This document shows positions 10,400 through 24,699 of a stretch of DNA of 64,000 bases, piece after piece; position 1 is the stretch's first letter, and each line of letters opens with the position of its first letter. The stretch covers positions 1-64,000 of the forward strand of contig JAQFVV010006336.1 of assembly GCA_028023455.1 (NCBI GenBank), written 5' to 3'. Both the position numbers and the translations under genes were made by a program. Under the pieces are notes generated by a model. The model had not been told where the DNA came from, did not search any database, and saw only the letters and a program-made list of their open reading frames with translations. The stretch is from Epiperipatus broadwayi (lineage: Eukaryota > Onychophora > Udeonychophora > Euonychophora > Peripatidae).

Positions 10400-13300
10400 A
10401 AAAAAAGATTTTGACTTATTTAAAATTAAATTTATCATTAATTCATCAAATTATTATAGTATAAAAATATTTGGATGTCTGTATCTATGTGTGTGATAAC
10501 TTATATTCTTTGCAAGAAAAAAATAACAAAAAGTGAGATTTAAACAAACTGAACTCTTCAAAATTTAATTTCCAAATATTAAACATAAAATTGTAATGAT
10601 GCCATTTTTAAAAATATCATTGTGATTGAATAATTAGAAATGTGTTATAGGTGGATTATTTTATTGGTAATGTTTGCCAAATTATTCCTGTGATTGGCTT
10701 TTTTTGATAAGGATGTAGCATTTTTATTGCTATATATTTTTTTGCAATTTTTAAAATACCACATATGCTACATACTTACAGTTTTAATTTCTTCTCACAG
10801 TTAAAATGATAATTGGAAAATAAAATAAGATGACAATAATAAACAAATATTACAGAAATATTTATAAAGTAACTAACACAAATTTTTTTGTTTTTAGTCA
10901 ATTACAATTTTTCAATTAATTTAAATGTCATCTATATTTTTTTAAATACTTTTACGTTTACATGTTTAGAAGTATTCACACAATAATATGGTCATAATTC
11001 ACTGTTTTTTAAACTGAATGCACATTAAAAAGTGAGTATGAGTACTATTTTTAAAAAGTATTTAAAATGAAGAATGAGCTATATAACTTTAAACTATAGT
11101 ATTGGTGAATGTTCTTAGTGTCTAAAATTTAAGAAAAATTGTTACTGAACACTATGTTCTTATATCTCCAAAATAATATTATTTCAATGGAATGTAAACC
11201 AAAAGATATAATTATTGTTCACCTTTATAAAATAACAAAATTTGTCAACAACAAAATGCATACTCTAATTAACTCAATAACAGTAGAGCATTATTATATA
11301 TTATAAACAGAATATGGACAGGCACATATTATATATTGATTAATAACAAAAATTGCATATTAATTATTATATTCAATTATTGAATTACAATACAATCCAG
11401 TTATGCTAAAGAGTTGTTTCAATTCAATTATAACAAGTATTTATTGTAAAATTATGTTCCAGATGTTCAAATAAAAAATAATTAGGTTAAATCTTAACAC
11501 TTATGGCTCATTGGAAAATCTGTTGTCATCAATGTTATGGTAATTAGTAATTAATAAGCAGATTGATAAAATTCTCTATTTTAGTAAAATCATATAAAAA
11601 TATTTTTATGTGTTTATAGTAAGAAAACGAACAAGAATATTGTCATATATAATTAAGCCAAACATTACTTTTTTTATTTTAAATCTAATATTTGGTTCAT
11701 TCTATAGATTAAAAGTATTGAATAGTATGATACTGAAAATAGCATGCACACAAATAAACAAAACAGCATTATTACATTACTGTATTAATACTTCTAAAAC
11801 ACCAATTATCTTTCTTGAAATAAATAATTATTTAATTAACATATTAATATTGTAGACAGTTTAACTACTAACAAAAATTTAAAAAACACCCTGTATATTC
11901 CAGTCAAAAATATATACACCAGTAGTAGCTTTACTAAATTCTACTATGTGATTCTTAGTTTGTGTTTTCCCACATTTAAATTGATCAGTGGCAATTAGCA
12001 CCCATTTAGGAAACAATCACAAAGGTTATTGTTTGTGTTTAATATGCTACAAAGACCCAAGTGTTGTTAGAAGATTAAATATAGTTAATTTTATAATTAA
12101 GTAGGGGAAAACATTTGTAGAAAACATTATGAGAATTCAATTTTATGATATAATTTTTCAATAGTACATTTTTTGTAGAACTTACAAAATATGAGATTAG
12201 TAATTAATTTATAGAGCACACAGAAAGCTTATGTAAATAGTCTGAACAGGCATTAACCTGTATTCAATGCACTTTAAAATTCACAATAATCAAACATATT
12301 TTGCCAATAGAGGGATCTTCCAAACCACAATACAAGATAATGACTTTTATAAAGATAAGACCAGTCATCTTATCTTTAACCTAAATGTCCATTGATGAGA
12401 TGAGATTTATGCAAGTCCAATCTTAAGAGCTATAATCTTTTCTATGGATTCTGATCTGTGTTGGAAGAATATGTGAAAGAACAGGATGTCTCTATAAAAA
12501 TGTGAACTTAAATGTAACAGTAAAAATTCTCACAGTATTATTTACCCAGGTCTCACCATAATATACATATGGACAGTCTTTTTGGATATAGTTTACGGTA
12601 AAAACATTGGGCCCAGTCCAGTGTTAAAATTTGTTTTTTTTTGTACTGTTAATAAGATTCTTTGTATTTATGAGGGTTCTGAAACTGACATTAAATTTGT
12701 CCAAGCATATTTGTGCTATTTTATTATCCTCATGTGATAAATATGGTAGTGTTGTCAAAATTATGTGTGAAAAAAGAAACAAAAGCAAACAAGAAATAAA
12801 ATAAGTGTGATTCATTGCACAAAATGATTATGTAATAAATCAAAAATCAAATAGCATTCAAATAAACAAAAAATTAATGTTCTCATCAGACTAACCATAA
12901 ATATGAAGTAAAAGCATTGAAAGTATACTCGGTCCAATAAATCATTCTAAATTTTATACTTAAACTGTATTAGTAAGAGCAATAAATATTTGAATATAAA
13001 ATGCATGTGAAAAACATTCTTTTTTAATATAGTAAACTTTATTAGTAACAAATTATATGCAGATATTAACATATACACAAAAAAATAAATTTAAGTTACA
13101 TAACATTTGGTATACATATTTGAAAACAGTGACAAATTAATTAGTATTTTAATACTGATGAATAATGTTTCTTTTTCTTCTGAAAATGAAACTATAATAA
13201 CACTGATATGGAGGTGTTTATTGTATCTATAAATATGTTGCATACAGGACAGAGAAAGGTGAATAACTCCGTGTGTGTAAATTTAAAAAAAAATCAGATA

Positions 13301-15220
13301 TATTAATCTTTAACAGAGATTTAAAGTTTATATCTGTGCTAGAGATATCTCTAGTTTCGAAAATGATTAGTAATAATCATTAGTGTATTTATCTGAGGTG
13401 GATGGCATCAAAGTTGTGAGTGTAGGGAGTTTGACAATGGTAAATGAAAATGTAACAAATCACTCTAGATAAATACTTTGCATATAATAAAGATATATAT
13501 GAGAGATAGTGACCTGAGTCAACTGATGAGTGCTGGTTCAGCACAAAATGCATCTTGGGCGTCATTTGTCTTTTATTATATCTTTATTTATATGAATTTA
13601 AAAAGAATGCATATTGATCAAAGTTGTTTAACTTTCTCAGATATTAAATATGTAAAAATTATACTTAAAAAATTATCCTTGCTTTATCATCTATGCTAAA
13701 AAAAAAATATATTTTTATTAATCTTCATTTTACTGAATAAAAAATCTAATTTACTCATATTTTTTGCACAAAATTTCAAATATCATCTTGCTAGTCATAA
13801 GTAAAATGTTCAGAAAAATTTCTCATCATAATTTATATAATCAACACTTGTTACATTGAATAGACAAAATTTAATTGATATTTCTTCAAATTTTCAACAA
13901 CATGAATTCAGAAGCTAATTTAGATTTGTGTAGCAGGTTCCAACTACAGTTACAATTAGAAATGTTTTGAACACAATGACTAACTACTATTATCACAATT
14001 CTTATTTCTTACCGGTTCTTTCTGTCTCATTAGGTATTTTACAATATTTTGAAAACCAGTTAAATATCTTAGTTGTTTATATATATCTTCTAATAATATA
14101 CATATGGTATCTGTTTGCACCACCATCCATATATTGATTTTGGTTTTCACTTTCCATATTTGTCTTTATATTTTGACGTTGTTGTACTGCTTTTTTTAGA
14201 GTCTACGTTTCAGATTCACAGGTAATCATTGTTAAATCACATTAAAAAAAAAAAAAAACATGTTTTAATTATATTTCAATACTTGTAAACTTTATATTAT
14301 TGATGAGGATAATATAGGAATTTTGTTGTTGTTGTTGCTATTGCAATATTGTTAGTGTATTTAATACATAAATTTAATAATGTTAATATAAATGTTACAT
14401 ATACTGTATAAAAATAAAATTGTCATGAATCCAAATTATTTATATAGAAAATATACACTAATTGAAATATGAATATTAAAAACAGATTTAGTTTATGGGT
14501 GACTTTATTTCACTATATATATATGTTTATAGTTTGTATGTGTGTGTTTCTGTTTGTATGAAGAAAAAATGTGACTGCTTGAATTAAGTACTAACCTAAT
14601 ATTGTGTTTACAAAAAAAAAAAAAAAATCAGCATATTAATTTTTTAAAACAAATGAGTCCTATTAATATGCGATTGTAAAAGAAAAGATGTTATTACTAT
14701 TCTGTTAGTTCAAAAGGTTACCCTTTAAATCAAAGGTCAGCAACCTCTTACAAATCAAAGCATTCAAATGACTAGTTTATAATAACAAGCGCTTTATATT
14801 AAATTTCCTGACTGTGTGAGTTGTGTACTTAAGGCATAACCAATATATATATATATAAATAAATTTATTAATTTAAAATTCTATTTATAAACTTAAGCAT
14901 TAAAAAAACATTATTGTAATACTTAGCACTCCAAATATTCTGCTCATTTATTATAATCTGTCATTCAATGAAATTTTTGCTTTTTAATTAATAATTCTTA
15001 ATGAGAATTGATTAAGATGTGATCAGTACCTAGATTTTAATCGCACCAACGGTACTGAATCATGAATATATATATATAAAGAATATTTAAAAATGTTCCT
15101 TTTCCCTTTGCAATTAGTACGTTTTTCTTTTGCAATTAGATAACTTGCTTATAAATTGAGTTCATGGATTCATTATACATTTACTAACTATCTGTTAATG
15201 TAAAAACGGTTGTCAACAAT
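10400..15220. other. AT-rich stretch without recognisable genes
   Basis: Frames here are under about 85 codons, AT-driven and without recognisable motifs. There are many poly-A/T runs and short TA tracts. A phrase near 14737 (aaaggtcagcaacctc) is reminiscent of DNA-transposon debris but too short to call. Confidence 0.5.
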
Positions 15221-15227
15221 TTTTTTT

Positions 15228-15430
15228 TGGGGTGGTGGTGCAGATAGTAAGAGCATTACTTTAAAATTCAATACTCAAAAATCTAAGAGCCATGTTCGAC
15301 TTCCATGTTAGTAGAGTCACTAGTCAGGCCAGAAATACCTCTTGAAATGTTGTGCCTATACTATACTGTTTGATGTGCTATTACTAACAGTTGAATGCAT
15401 TTGGAATATTAAATAAAGTTATTTTTTTTC
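15228..15430 (+). mobile_element. SINE-like element with tRNA-like head
   Basis: A T run precedes a tRNA-like stretch: GGTGGTGCAGATAGTAAGAGC resembles an A box and ATGTTCGACTTCC a B box. The tail (gtcactagtcaggccagaaat ... tgaaatgttgtgc ... attactaacag) recurs at 19.2 kb, so this is a repeat family and not chance. The CTGAAGA portion of the tail seen at 19.2 kb is missing here. Confidence 0.55.
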
Positions 15431-16743
15431 TAAAGACAGTCAATACTCATGTTAGATGATGGAAATAATCCAATATAAAAATACAACTAAAATACGATCA
15501 TTACAAGCTTTCAAGAAAACACTCACAATTGTATCTTTATAAGAATGAACAAGGAATAAAAAAAATTAATTTTCTAAAAAAATATGTGGAAACATAATTT
15601 ACTGTTAGAAAAGTTGATGTTCAGTAATGACAGGAATGAAACATGAGGTTATGAAGGCAATACAATTCATTCCTAAATTTATATTATTTCACTGCATTAT
15701 CTACTAGGATATGCTTTTCAGTATATCATAGAAACAGAAATGAAGAACTAAAAGCTGCATCAATGTAATATCAATTATCCAATTTACTTTTCTAAAAGAA
15801 GGCATAGAAGATTTTCTAATATCTAGGAATGTATCTTGAATATCTCATAAACTAATTATGATATTATTGATTTAAAATTGAGGAAATAAATGATATTTTA
15901 AACTTATCATTAGTAACTTTTGATCATATAAAATTGATTATTATAAAATCATTTTCTTTTTTTTTTCCAAAATAACTTACATTTATGATGACCATATTTT
16001 ACAATTACAATGATTGTATTTTTAGTTGCAGGCAAAACACATTCATACAAACTTTAAACCAAAATTGATCAAGTGAATATATTTTAATTAATGTATACAT
16101 TTTAAAGTTTATTATCAATGCACTTTGTTACTGTATATGATAAAGGTATATTTTTGTTTATGAATTGTACTGAATCAAATAGACATTTATTTGGTTTTGT
16201 AACCATTAACAATGAAAATCTTTTCTTGCATATGTCATATGTAAAAGCAGTGATGCTCTTGGAAAGATACTTAATGAATATTAGGTAAGTGCATTAATCA
16301 TATTTTAATTATTTAATCAAAACATAATATTGCATGAAAAGTAATAAATATATTTTGTACTGTAAATTTTAATATGAATGTTCCCATTTTAACATGAGAT
16401 GACATAGTTTTAACAGACACTATTCCACTAGACTTTTAAAGTGCTCATCATTAAATAAATTGTGGACATATTTTTTTTAAAAAAGTTTCAAAATCTTTTT
16501 AAAGATCATTATAGTAAATGAACAGTTGTAAATCAATATAGTGGATACAAATTGATGATGGCCATTAAGAAAAATTCTTGCTTAAATCATCTTTGTTTCT
16601 TGGCTAAAACTGAATATATAAAGCACAATAAAAATTTTGGAATATGATTAATGCATAGAGAATACTATTTTATTGCCAAAGTCAGAATATGATCATGCCA
16701 GAAAAATATAAAAAATCAGTTTCTCTAATAAAGAATTTATATC

Positions 16744-17623
16744 AAAACAGGCAAAACTCTTTATACATATTGCCACTCAGTGCATTCCAGAGTAATCAAT
16801 GGATGCCAGAAGGCTTGTGCATAAAATCTACATCTAGTGCCTACTCATTTAATATCTTCAGACTAGTTTGTGGGTTGTGGCCTTTGTCAGTGAGGAGCCT
16901 TGAATCTAAGAGCACTGCACCTAGATCTTAGGATCTAATGCAATTCTCCAGCAGCCACATTTTATCTCAAGTACAAAACTATGTCTTAAAATGAAAACAC
17001 TATACTATTATCAATCAAAGTTCATTAGCTTAGGTAGTCATATAGGTCTAAACTCAGTTCAGTATCTATACATTTTAGTGTCTTTGTTTCTTCCATAACC
17101 ACAGTCACCACTATCCTATTAGGAAAGATTGGTTTTAAGCCAACAAACATCACATAATCACCATTTCTTATGCATTTTTATAACTTATTAAAAGAGGCAG
17201 AACTCTATATACATATTGATACTTAGTGCAAGCCATAATAATAAATGGATGCCAGAAGACTTGCATCCAATATCCACATATTAGTTTTTAGCTTGTGGCC
17301 TTCTTCAGAGAAGAGCCTTGGATCTGAGAGCACTGCACCTAGGTCTTAGGATCTAATGCTACCCTCCAGCAGCCACCTTTTATTTCTACTTAATTACAAA
17401 ACTATGAGTTTTAAATTGAAAACACTATAATATTTTAATCCAAGCTCATTACCTTATATAGTCATATAGGTCTGAACTCAATTCAATACCTACACATTTT
17501 GGTGCCTTTGGATCTTTAATACCCATAGTCACCACTATATTATTAGGCAGGATTGTTTTTAAGCCAATGAATATCACATAATCACCAATATGTGGCAATA
17601 AGTATAAAAAGTTTTGCCTGTTT
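16744..17623 (-). mobile_element. Tandem pair of ~440-bp hammerhead-bearing repeat units (family B)
   Basis: Two diverged direct copies (about 16744-17180 and 17190-17586) start with a similar phrase (aaaacaggcaaaactcttta / aaaagaggcagaactctata). They share the landmarks 'ggatgccagaaggcttg', 'gtggcctt..tcag..gag' and 'cagcagccac'. The array closes with an inverted copy of its first ~36 bases (17587-17623), giving terminal inverted repeats. The same family occurs at 33.06-33.69 kb. On the minus strand each unit carries a hammerhead-like core, degenerate here. A segment tcataggtctgaactca links it to the 43/52-kb family. Confidence 0.7.
16850..16900 (-). ncRNA. Degenerate hammerhead-like motif, family B
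   Basis: Minus strand: CTGACAA, GG...CC mini-stem, then CAA in place of GAA, then palindromic ACTAGT and C. Two core bases differ from the CTGANGA...GAA consensus, so cleavage is not expected. Stem I complementarity (CTCA/TGAA side) is partly retained. Confidence 0.4.
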
Positions 17624-19090
17624 AATAAAAATTATAAGCAAGCAAAGGAAATTGACAATATATTGCTTGGGCAATATATTATTTTTATTCAACTTCAACT
17701 TTTTTAAAGAATGATTTATGATTGGTCTCATAAATGCTGTTTTACTGCCTTGGTGCCTTTGTTAACCATTCTATATTCATCAGTCCACCGATTTTGAAAT
17801 TATCTACTGCTTAACAATTTTTATTTTATTTTTACTAGTCTTATTATTATAATGGTAACAATGTTATTTAAAAGCAAATTTAAATGAGCTTTAATAATTT
17901 TATAAATCAAGGATTTATTATGTGTTAAATTTTACATTTCATTTTTACAGCAAAACTTTCAAGCAAAAAAAAAAAAAACTTACTTGATGACATTGATTCT
18001 GCATTTAGTTCGTTTGTTTACAATTTTGATTATATTAAAAAAATGAATGGTTTCAACACATTTAGATCAAAAGAGATTAGGACAGGAAACCATTTTATTA
18101 ATTTTATTTTAGATTTAAAAAAATTTACTTCAGAGAGTTATAAAATATTTTACTGAATTTACTTTCTAGGTTTTATTGGAATCATTTGACAAGTGTATAG
18201 AATACAATACCACAGTATATCAGTATGACTTTATTAGACTTAAAATATCATTGCCACCTACTTATGTATACATTTTTTTAAATGTTGCAATTTATTGCTT
18301 CTAATCAGAGTTTCATTGTAAATTGAATTCTAATATAATATTATATTTATTTATTTTACTTTTAGGTTCCTGTACATTTTTATTAGTACAGATTTTAGTA
18401 AAAAAGGAATATTTAATAATTTAAAGCATAGAAAATTATGATATGTAAATAGTTCACATGCTAATAAAAATATAAACATATCATCTCTGGCATATGTACC
18501 ATAGGTTTATCATCACTGCTTTAGGGGAATTATTTATTTTTAATGACTTGTGGGCAACCATGCACAATATAGTCTGTTTATAACCTAATATTTATTTTAT
18601 TTTATTATAACATTGGATAATGACCAGATTGAAGCTTACACTACGTACAAGTTTTCATGCATATCCAGTCATATTTTCTAACCATCATCCATCCCATATA
18701 CATATTATTTTAATAGTTGTTATTTAAACTAATTTTGTCAGAAATGCTAATTCAAAATATATTTTATTCTACACATTTAAATAAAATACTAGTTTGTCAG
18801 ATGAGAATTTGATAAGAGTGACATGCTTAAATAATAACAATTAATTGATTTACAACAACAACAAAAATATAAACAAGATTTTATATTTATGTATTTACAT
18901 AATCATAAAATGAAATATATATGAAAAAAATATTTACAATTGAGCCGAGAAAACAATCAAGCTTATATTTTTAATTGTTTTAAAACATGATTGAATGCAA
19001 TGTGATATGTTGGGCTATTTTCATCATCTATCATTAAATGTGGAATTTATAAAAAAAAAAAAAAATAAACTTTTTTAAAACTTTTCAAAT
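17624..19090. other. AT-rich stretch, nothing identified
   Basis: No frame above noise, no repeat unit seen elsewhere in the window. Poly-A runs at 17966-17978 and 19051-19064 could be old retroposon tails. Confidence 0.45.
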
Positions 19091-19119
19091 ACAAACAACT
19101 TGTTAGTAATAAACATATA

Positions 19120-19160
19120 CAATGTTTTGAATAGCATTATTCTCCACTCTTCTTCAGGTG
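19120..19160 (-). ncRNA. Hammerhead-like motif, left arm of the 19.1-kb fold-back
   Basis: Minus strand: CTGAAGA, A, GAGTGG, loop, CTATTC, then AAAAC. The six-pair stem forms GAGTGG with CTATTC (two G-T pairs). The expected GAAAC reads AAAAC, the change a CpG-to-CpA mutation would give. Probably inactive. Confidence 0.45.
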
Positions 19161-19214
19161 TTGCTGGCCTGAACAATGACACTATTCACATATGAGTCAC
19201 TGGTTAGGCCAGAA

Positions 19215-19256
19215 AATTCTGAAGAAGAATGGAGAATAATACTATTTGAAACATTG
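19215..19256 (+). ncRNA. Hammerhead-like motif, right arm of the 19.1-kb fold-back
   Basis: Plus strand: CTGAAGA (19219-19225), A, GAATGG, loop, CTATTT, GAAAC (from 19248). GAATGG pairs with CTATTT over six positions including G-T pairs. Compared with the left arm (GAGTGG/CTATTC) the stem is preserved. I do not see a clear stem I, so function is unproven. Confidence 0.5.
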
Positions 19257-19335
19257 TGCAATTTCTAACCTGTATTGTCTATATGTATGTTATTACTAAC
19301 AAGTTATTTGTATTTGAAAATTAAGTTTAACATTT

Positions 19336-22300
19336 TTTATACATTCAACATTTATGAATAGATTATGTAAATAATCCAACATATCACATTTAATATACCA
19401 TCATCACATATCTTCAGACAAATAATTGATTTTCAGTCCCAAGATTAATAATAAATATTTGACATTTTAAATGAATGATTTAAATTCTTTTATATTGTGT
19501 GAATCAATCTGTTAATTTTCAGCGCTACCCCAAAATAATTCTTTTGCAAATATTTACTTATTATAAGATCATTTAAAATAATGTTACCGATTTTTTTTAG
19601 TTTCATTTGTCTGTTGAGATCAATATATATGTCATGTTTTTTTAAATATCTTCTATGTTAAAATATTTTTTTTTTACCTTGTTTACATAATATCATTATT
19701 TTGCATAAAAGATTTAAAATTATAAAACTTGAATTTTTCTGAAACATAATAAGATTTTTTGAGTCATATATTGTAGAGATAAAAATCAAATAAATGCTTC
19801 TTCGACACATTAAAGTCTCTACTTCTTATTCATGTATTTATTTGATTTCATAGTAGAAGATGTTCAATGTGTGTGCAGATTCTTATTTCTTTTGATATAT
19901 TCCTCTTATAAATTATTATTTATTTTTTCTTTGACATCTTTATTTTATATAATTATTATGTTTTTGTTATAGCATTGAAATAAATCTAACAATGATAAGA
20001 TAACTATGTATTTATTTTCTGTAGTCAAGCTCCATAAAGGCTAAATTTTTAAAAAGATGGAATGAGCATTCCAACTGGAAATTTAACCCATGGTGGTAAA
20101 TGTAAATTTGAATAGGAGTAAATACAAATCGTGTTTATAGCTTCTAATTTGTGAGGAGTATCAAACTTGTAAACCAAACATGTAAAACACTTTTTTCTTG
20201 TTGTCTAGCAACAAACAAAATTCATATAGCAAATACGATAGGAATAGAATACTCTCTCAGTAACTGCATATTGGCATTTAACATTTTTGCAGTAAACCAT
20301 TTTTATTTTCAAATCAATTTTTAAAAGAAAACAAAGTAACAACATTACATTTCTTTCCAATTTATTTATTTACGATTTGTTAACGAATATGATTATCATT
20401 TTTTTAAAAATGAAATTAAATCTCAAAAATTTTAAACACATAATAAACCATTTTACTTATTTTCAGAAGTTAGATATGTAACCTATAATAGAGAGGTTAC
20501 AATATATATATATATATATATATTGTAAAAAAAGTGTTTGTAAAGGACACATCAAGCTAAATAATATTGGCTGTACAAATTTTATACAAATATATGAAAA
20601 TACTGTATTAGGTATAACAATTTTATGTAATAGCAAATGGCAATGATATTAAATATTAAATGGGAAAAATGAAGAGGTGGTTTCTATCTTTTCAGGAAAA
20701 TAAAGAAGAAAATCAATTTTAGGAAATTTAGACTGATGTTTCAATTTAATATCATCTCTTTTATAAATTTATTCATAATCCCTTTGATAAAGTTTATTTT
20801 TTCACAGGACCATTAGCAATAATATGTGTGTTGACCTATGCTTCTGAGAAGATTTTCATAGAGTAAGCATAAATATAATATATAAACAAGATTATAGACA
20901 GTTATTTCTATAACCTGAATATTCATAGAAATAATTAATAAATAAATTTAACTTGCATATTATTTGTAGTTAATTATGCATTACAATTCTATCATGAGGG
21001 CTAGATCCTTCACACATTTCCATTATAAGAGTATTTGATTAACAACATGTTAATAATATAAATTAGGTATATACTTTTATTTTCTGTTTATTTAGCTTGA
21101 AATACCACATAATGGCTTTAAAATACAATTCTGATATTAATAATTAAATCTATTTTATAATTATCTTCTTGTTGCCAATCTTTCCATTAACTATATCCTT
21201 ATCATACTATGCCTAATTCAGGTATAAAATTTATGGCTTAAATTAGTAACTATTACTATAATTATGAAGATGCTAATGATTACAATTTTAAATAACAAAT
21301 TAATTCAGTAAATTTAAAACACAACAAAAAATAAATTCAACAATTATAATCGATCACAATCATTATATAAATTATAACATCAAACGTCTAAAGAAAAACA
21401 TTTCCTTTTTTCAGCAAGTAAAAAAAATATTTTCTCTAATTTTTAAAGTAATTTCTTAATAACTAATAGCTAAAGGGCTTAAAGAAAAATGATTGAGATA
21501 TTTAAACTACACACACACACATGAAAGATTAATCAAAATCTCTATTACCATCATAGAATAGACGCAGTGTGTAGATATATCAGTGACAGTTTTAACCTAT
21601 CAATTATGTTTGTTTTTTTTTCATATTTTTTATTACATTAATACCACTGACTATAATATATACGTATATTTTTGATGTGTTTTTATGGGTAAATCTATCT
21701 TTATTTGAATAAATGTATTTAAAACAACAAGATATTACAAAAATGATCTCATTTAGGAGAGGGTGCCATATGTTTCTGTATGAAGTAGAAAAAATAATCA
21801 ATTCAGTGAATAAACACAAGATTTAGGAATGCATTTTCTAATAGCTACTAAAGACAATATAGGAAATTTATCTATTTATTGTACATAGCATTTTATAAAA
21901 TACATCCTTTTATTGAAAAAAATAGTGAAATTTTTTTATCTCTATTATATATAAATTCCAAATGTTCAACATAATATTTATTTCAATGACCACTTAGGAT
22001 TTTCCCATTTTTATGCTGGCCAAGATATACAACCATTTATAGAGCAATTATATGTATATAATGTTTGTTTTATTTTAGTATTTAATAAATGTCATCAGAA
22101 ATAATTAGTAATGAATCCAAGGCTCTACTGGTAGATGGTAATATATATATATATATATATATATACCATCTACCATAATGGTTTGTATATATTATATATA
22201 TATATATATGCTTTCAGATTTCAAACTAGAAGTTTCAAACAATTATATTCGTATATCCAACAAAAATAATAAAATGTACGTTCCCTGGAATTACTTAAGA

Positions 22301-24400
22301 TATACCTTAATTTATTTACATATATAAAAACGTTTTAAAGGTAAAAAAAATAATAATATAATAATATTTTTAGTAAACATTTTGATATTTGTTTATGCAC
22401 ATACACATATTTCTCTTTTATAGAATTTAAAGTTTTTAAATCTTTTTACGTCACATTTTACTTAACATACTAAATACAATTAAACCTTTACATAATTAAA
22501 TAATTATTATAGCTTCTTTTTACACTTAATGACCTGGATAATTAGAAATAGTGGTAGTGTTGGGCTCCAAAACTCATAGTCCTTGAATCAAGATACAGCT
22601 CTCACTTTCAGTGCTTAACTGTCTTATGAACTTTTGAGCAATAACTATTCTATTGTTATTTTTACTATTAATAAAATAATATTTATTTAGTTCTCCTCTC
22701 AACAAAGAGAAGCTAACTAAACAAGGAGTAAAGGAATGACAAAATGTAACTTTCATATAATACAAAAAAAAAATATTTTGTTTATAATAGACATTATAAT
22801 ATATTTTACAAAATTATCAACAATAACAAGAAATACTTCTGACTTAAAGAATTTGTAAAATATATATAATAAAGAACTTGCCAATATTTCTAATCAGGCT
22901 TATTTTATAATTTTTTTATATGATAAATGCTTGTGATTCTTCCATAAAATCTAAATTTTTTATCCAAGCTTCATAAAGATATTTGATTTAAGCTAAACAT
23001 GAATATATGGTAGCATTTACAAAATTTTAAAAAGTCTCCTATTAATAAATTTAGTTTTCTCTTTCTTAAAAATGTAATCATAGAGAGAGATTTTATATTA
23101 GGTTAGATAAACTTTGCTTATATTTTTAATTTAATGAGACATGGTGAGCTAGTAAAAACATTTGATATATTCCCAGGAGTTTATTTTATTTTATCACATA
23201 TAGTATATAAGCAATAATTATTTTTTTTCATGACTTACGTCTTACACCTCTGTCTTTTTTTTTTTAGAATTTAAAATATATACTATCATTAAGAGTTAAG
23301 ATATTACATTTTATGAATTGAAAAAAGCTCTGGTTACATTTGTTTTTAAATTTAACACATTTTTCTGTCATCATTTGTTTTCAACAATTATATTGAATTA
23401 ATTGTGCCAACAAAAAGGGATAGAAATTGTCTTCTGGCATATAAATATATTTAATTAGTTGTGAAAATCTGTGATAATACATCTGACAAAAATTGTACTA
23501 ATTTTTTAATAATTTCTGTCACTTTTTGAAACAATCACTTAAAACAAGTTTTTAGTCATTTATTTAATAAAATATAAAACAATCAAAGGTATAATATATT
23601 TATTAAATGTGTTCTTTTAACAAACTTCATAATAAATATAGAATTATTTCTGGTTTACTTATATTGGTATTTTTCTGATACCTTATTATAACAAATACTA
23701 CAATAATTAAATTGTTTAATGCTTCAAAAAAAGTTAAAAAGAAATATTTTCAAATTTTAAATTGTTAGGCTTGAATTGATACCAGTCAATAAATTCTTAA
23801 CGTTGACTTTATTATTGTATTTTATTGTAAAAAGTGTTTAACATTTGATAATGTAATTATATTTTTTATTATTTTAAAGTACATTTTTAAAATATGGTTT
23901 TTGGAGCTTTAGAACATTCAAAAGTATATATGAAAAGCATTGTATGTGTCTCTTATTACCAAAGAAATGACTTGAGTATTAAAAAGGTATGAAGAGTATT
24001 ATATGTGACTTTTTATAAGCACACACCTGAAATGTAGCACACACATGCATAAAGTTATGTCTTTATAAATGTATCATACATTTTTTTTTTAAAATATTTA
24101 TAATTAATTGTAAATTAGGATAGATGGATTCATTCTATCTTTTCATAAAGACTTTATCTTATGTTTGAGAATGAGAAGTATTCATTTACGTATAGTTTAA
24201 ATCTGTAAAGTGCATGTGCATTAGCCTGATCGCTAATTTACAATTACAATTTATTAACATAGAGCTATATAAATAAATACCTTATTACATATAATTAATA
24301 AAAATACAAATAGATTAGATTTATCAGTATTACACTGACTTATATAATTCAAATTGATTTTTAGATAGCCATTATTATTATCATCTTATTTATGTTAGTT
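19336..24400. other. AT-rich stretch with small hairpins and microsatellites
   Basis: No gene seen. A (TA)n run at 20502-20523 is flanked by GGTTACAA and TTGTAA. A longer hairpin lies at 22129-22175. Remaining frames are short and unrecognised. Confidence 0.45.
22129..22175. repeat. Hairpin with a (TA)n core
   Basis: TGGTAGATGGTA, then about 12 TA units, then TACCATCTACCA. The 12-bp arms are perfect complements, so the whole segment can form one cruciform. A second (TA)n run follows at about 22193-22209. Confidence 0.8.
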
Positions 24401-24407
24401 TTTAAAG

Positions 24408-24410
<3 letters not shown>

Positions 24411-24497
<87 letters not shown>
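24411..24497. repeat. (TA)n microsatellite
   Basis: About 43 uninterrupted TA units. Confidence 0.95.
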
Positions 24498-24498
<1 letters not shown>

Positions 24499-24699
24499 CA
24501 ATCTTTAAGTATATATTTTTTTCTTGAACAATAAGATCTAATTTAAAAATAAGCCCTAGCACGCTTTTTCATAATGCACATAATATAAACCTTATCTTAA
24601 ATATAATCCCAACTTAAAATTACCAACCAGATGGACTGATTTTTTCCCCAAAATATAAATTTATTATTGCTACTATTGTTACATGTTGATTAGTAGGGA

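Larger units (their letters stand above)
19093..19335. mobile_element. Fold-back of two SINE-like tails with a hammerhead-like motif in each arm
   Basis: Left arm (19093-19175, inverted) and right arm (about 19185-19330) are reverse complements: 'aacttgttagtaataaacatat' pairs with 'atatgt-tattactaacaagtt'. The right arm tail matches the element at 15.2-15.4 kb. Each arm contains CTGAAGA, a six-pair stem and a (C)GAAAC-like end. Head-to-head junctions like this are common products of template switching during retrotransposition. Confidence 0.7.

Noticed and set aside
14737-14755. aaaggtcagcaacctc as a hAT-like terminus
   Set aside because: Too short, with no partner end or target duplication nearby.
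16689-16931. 80-codon frame and others at 33707-33940, 34478-34711
   Set aside because: They lie inside non-coding repeat families and are not conserved between the copies.
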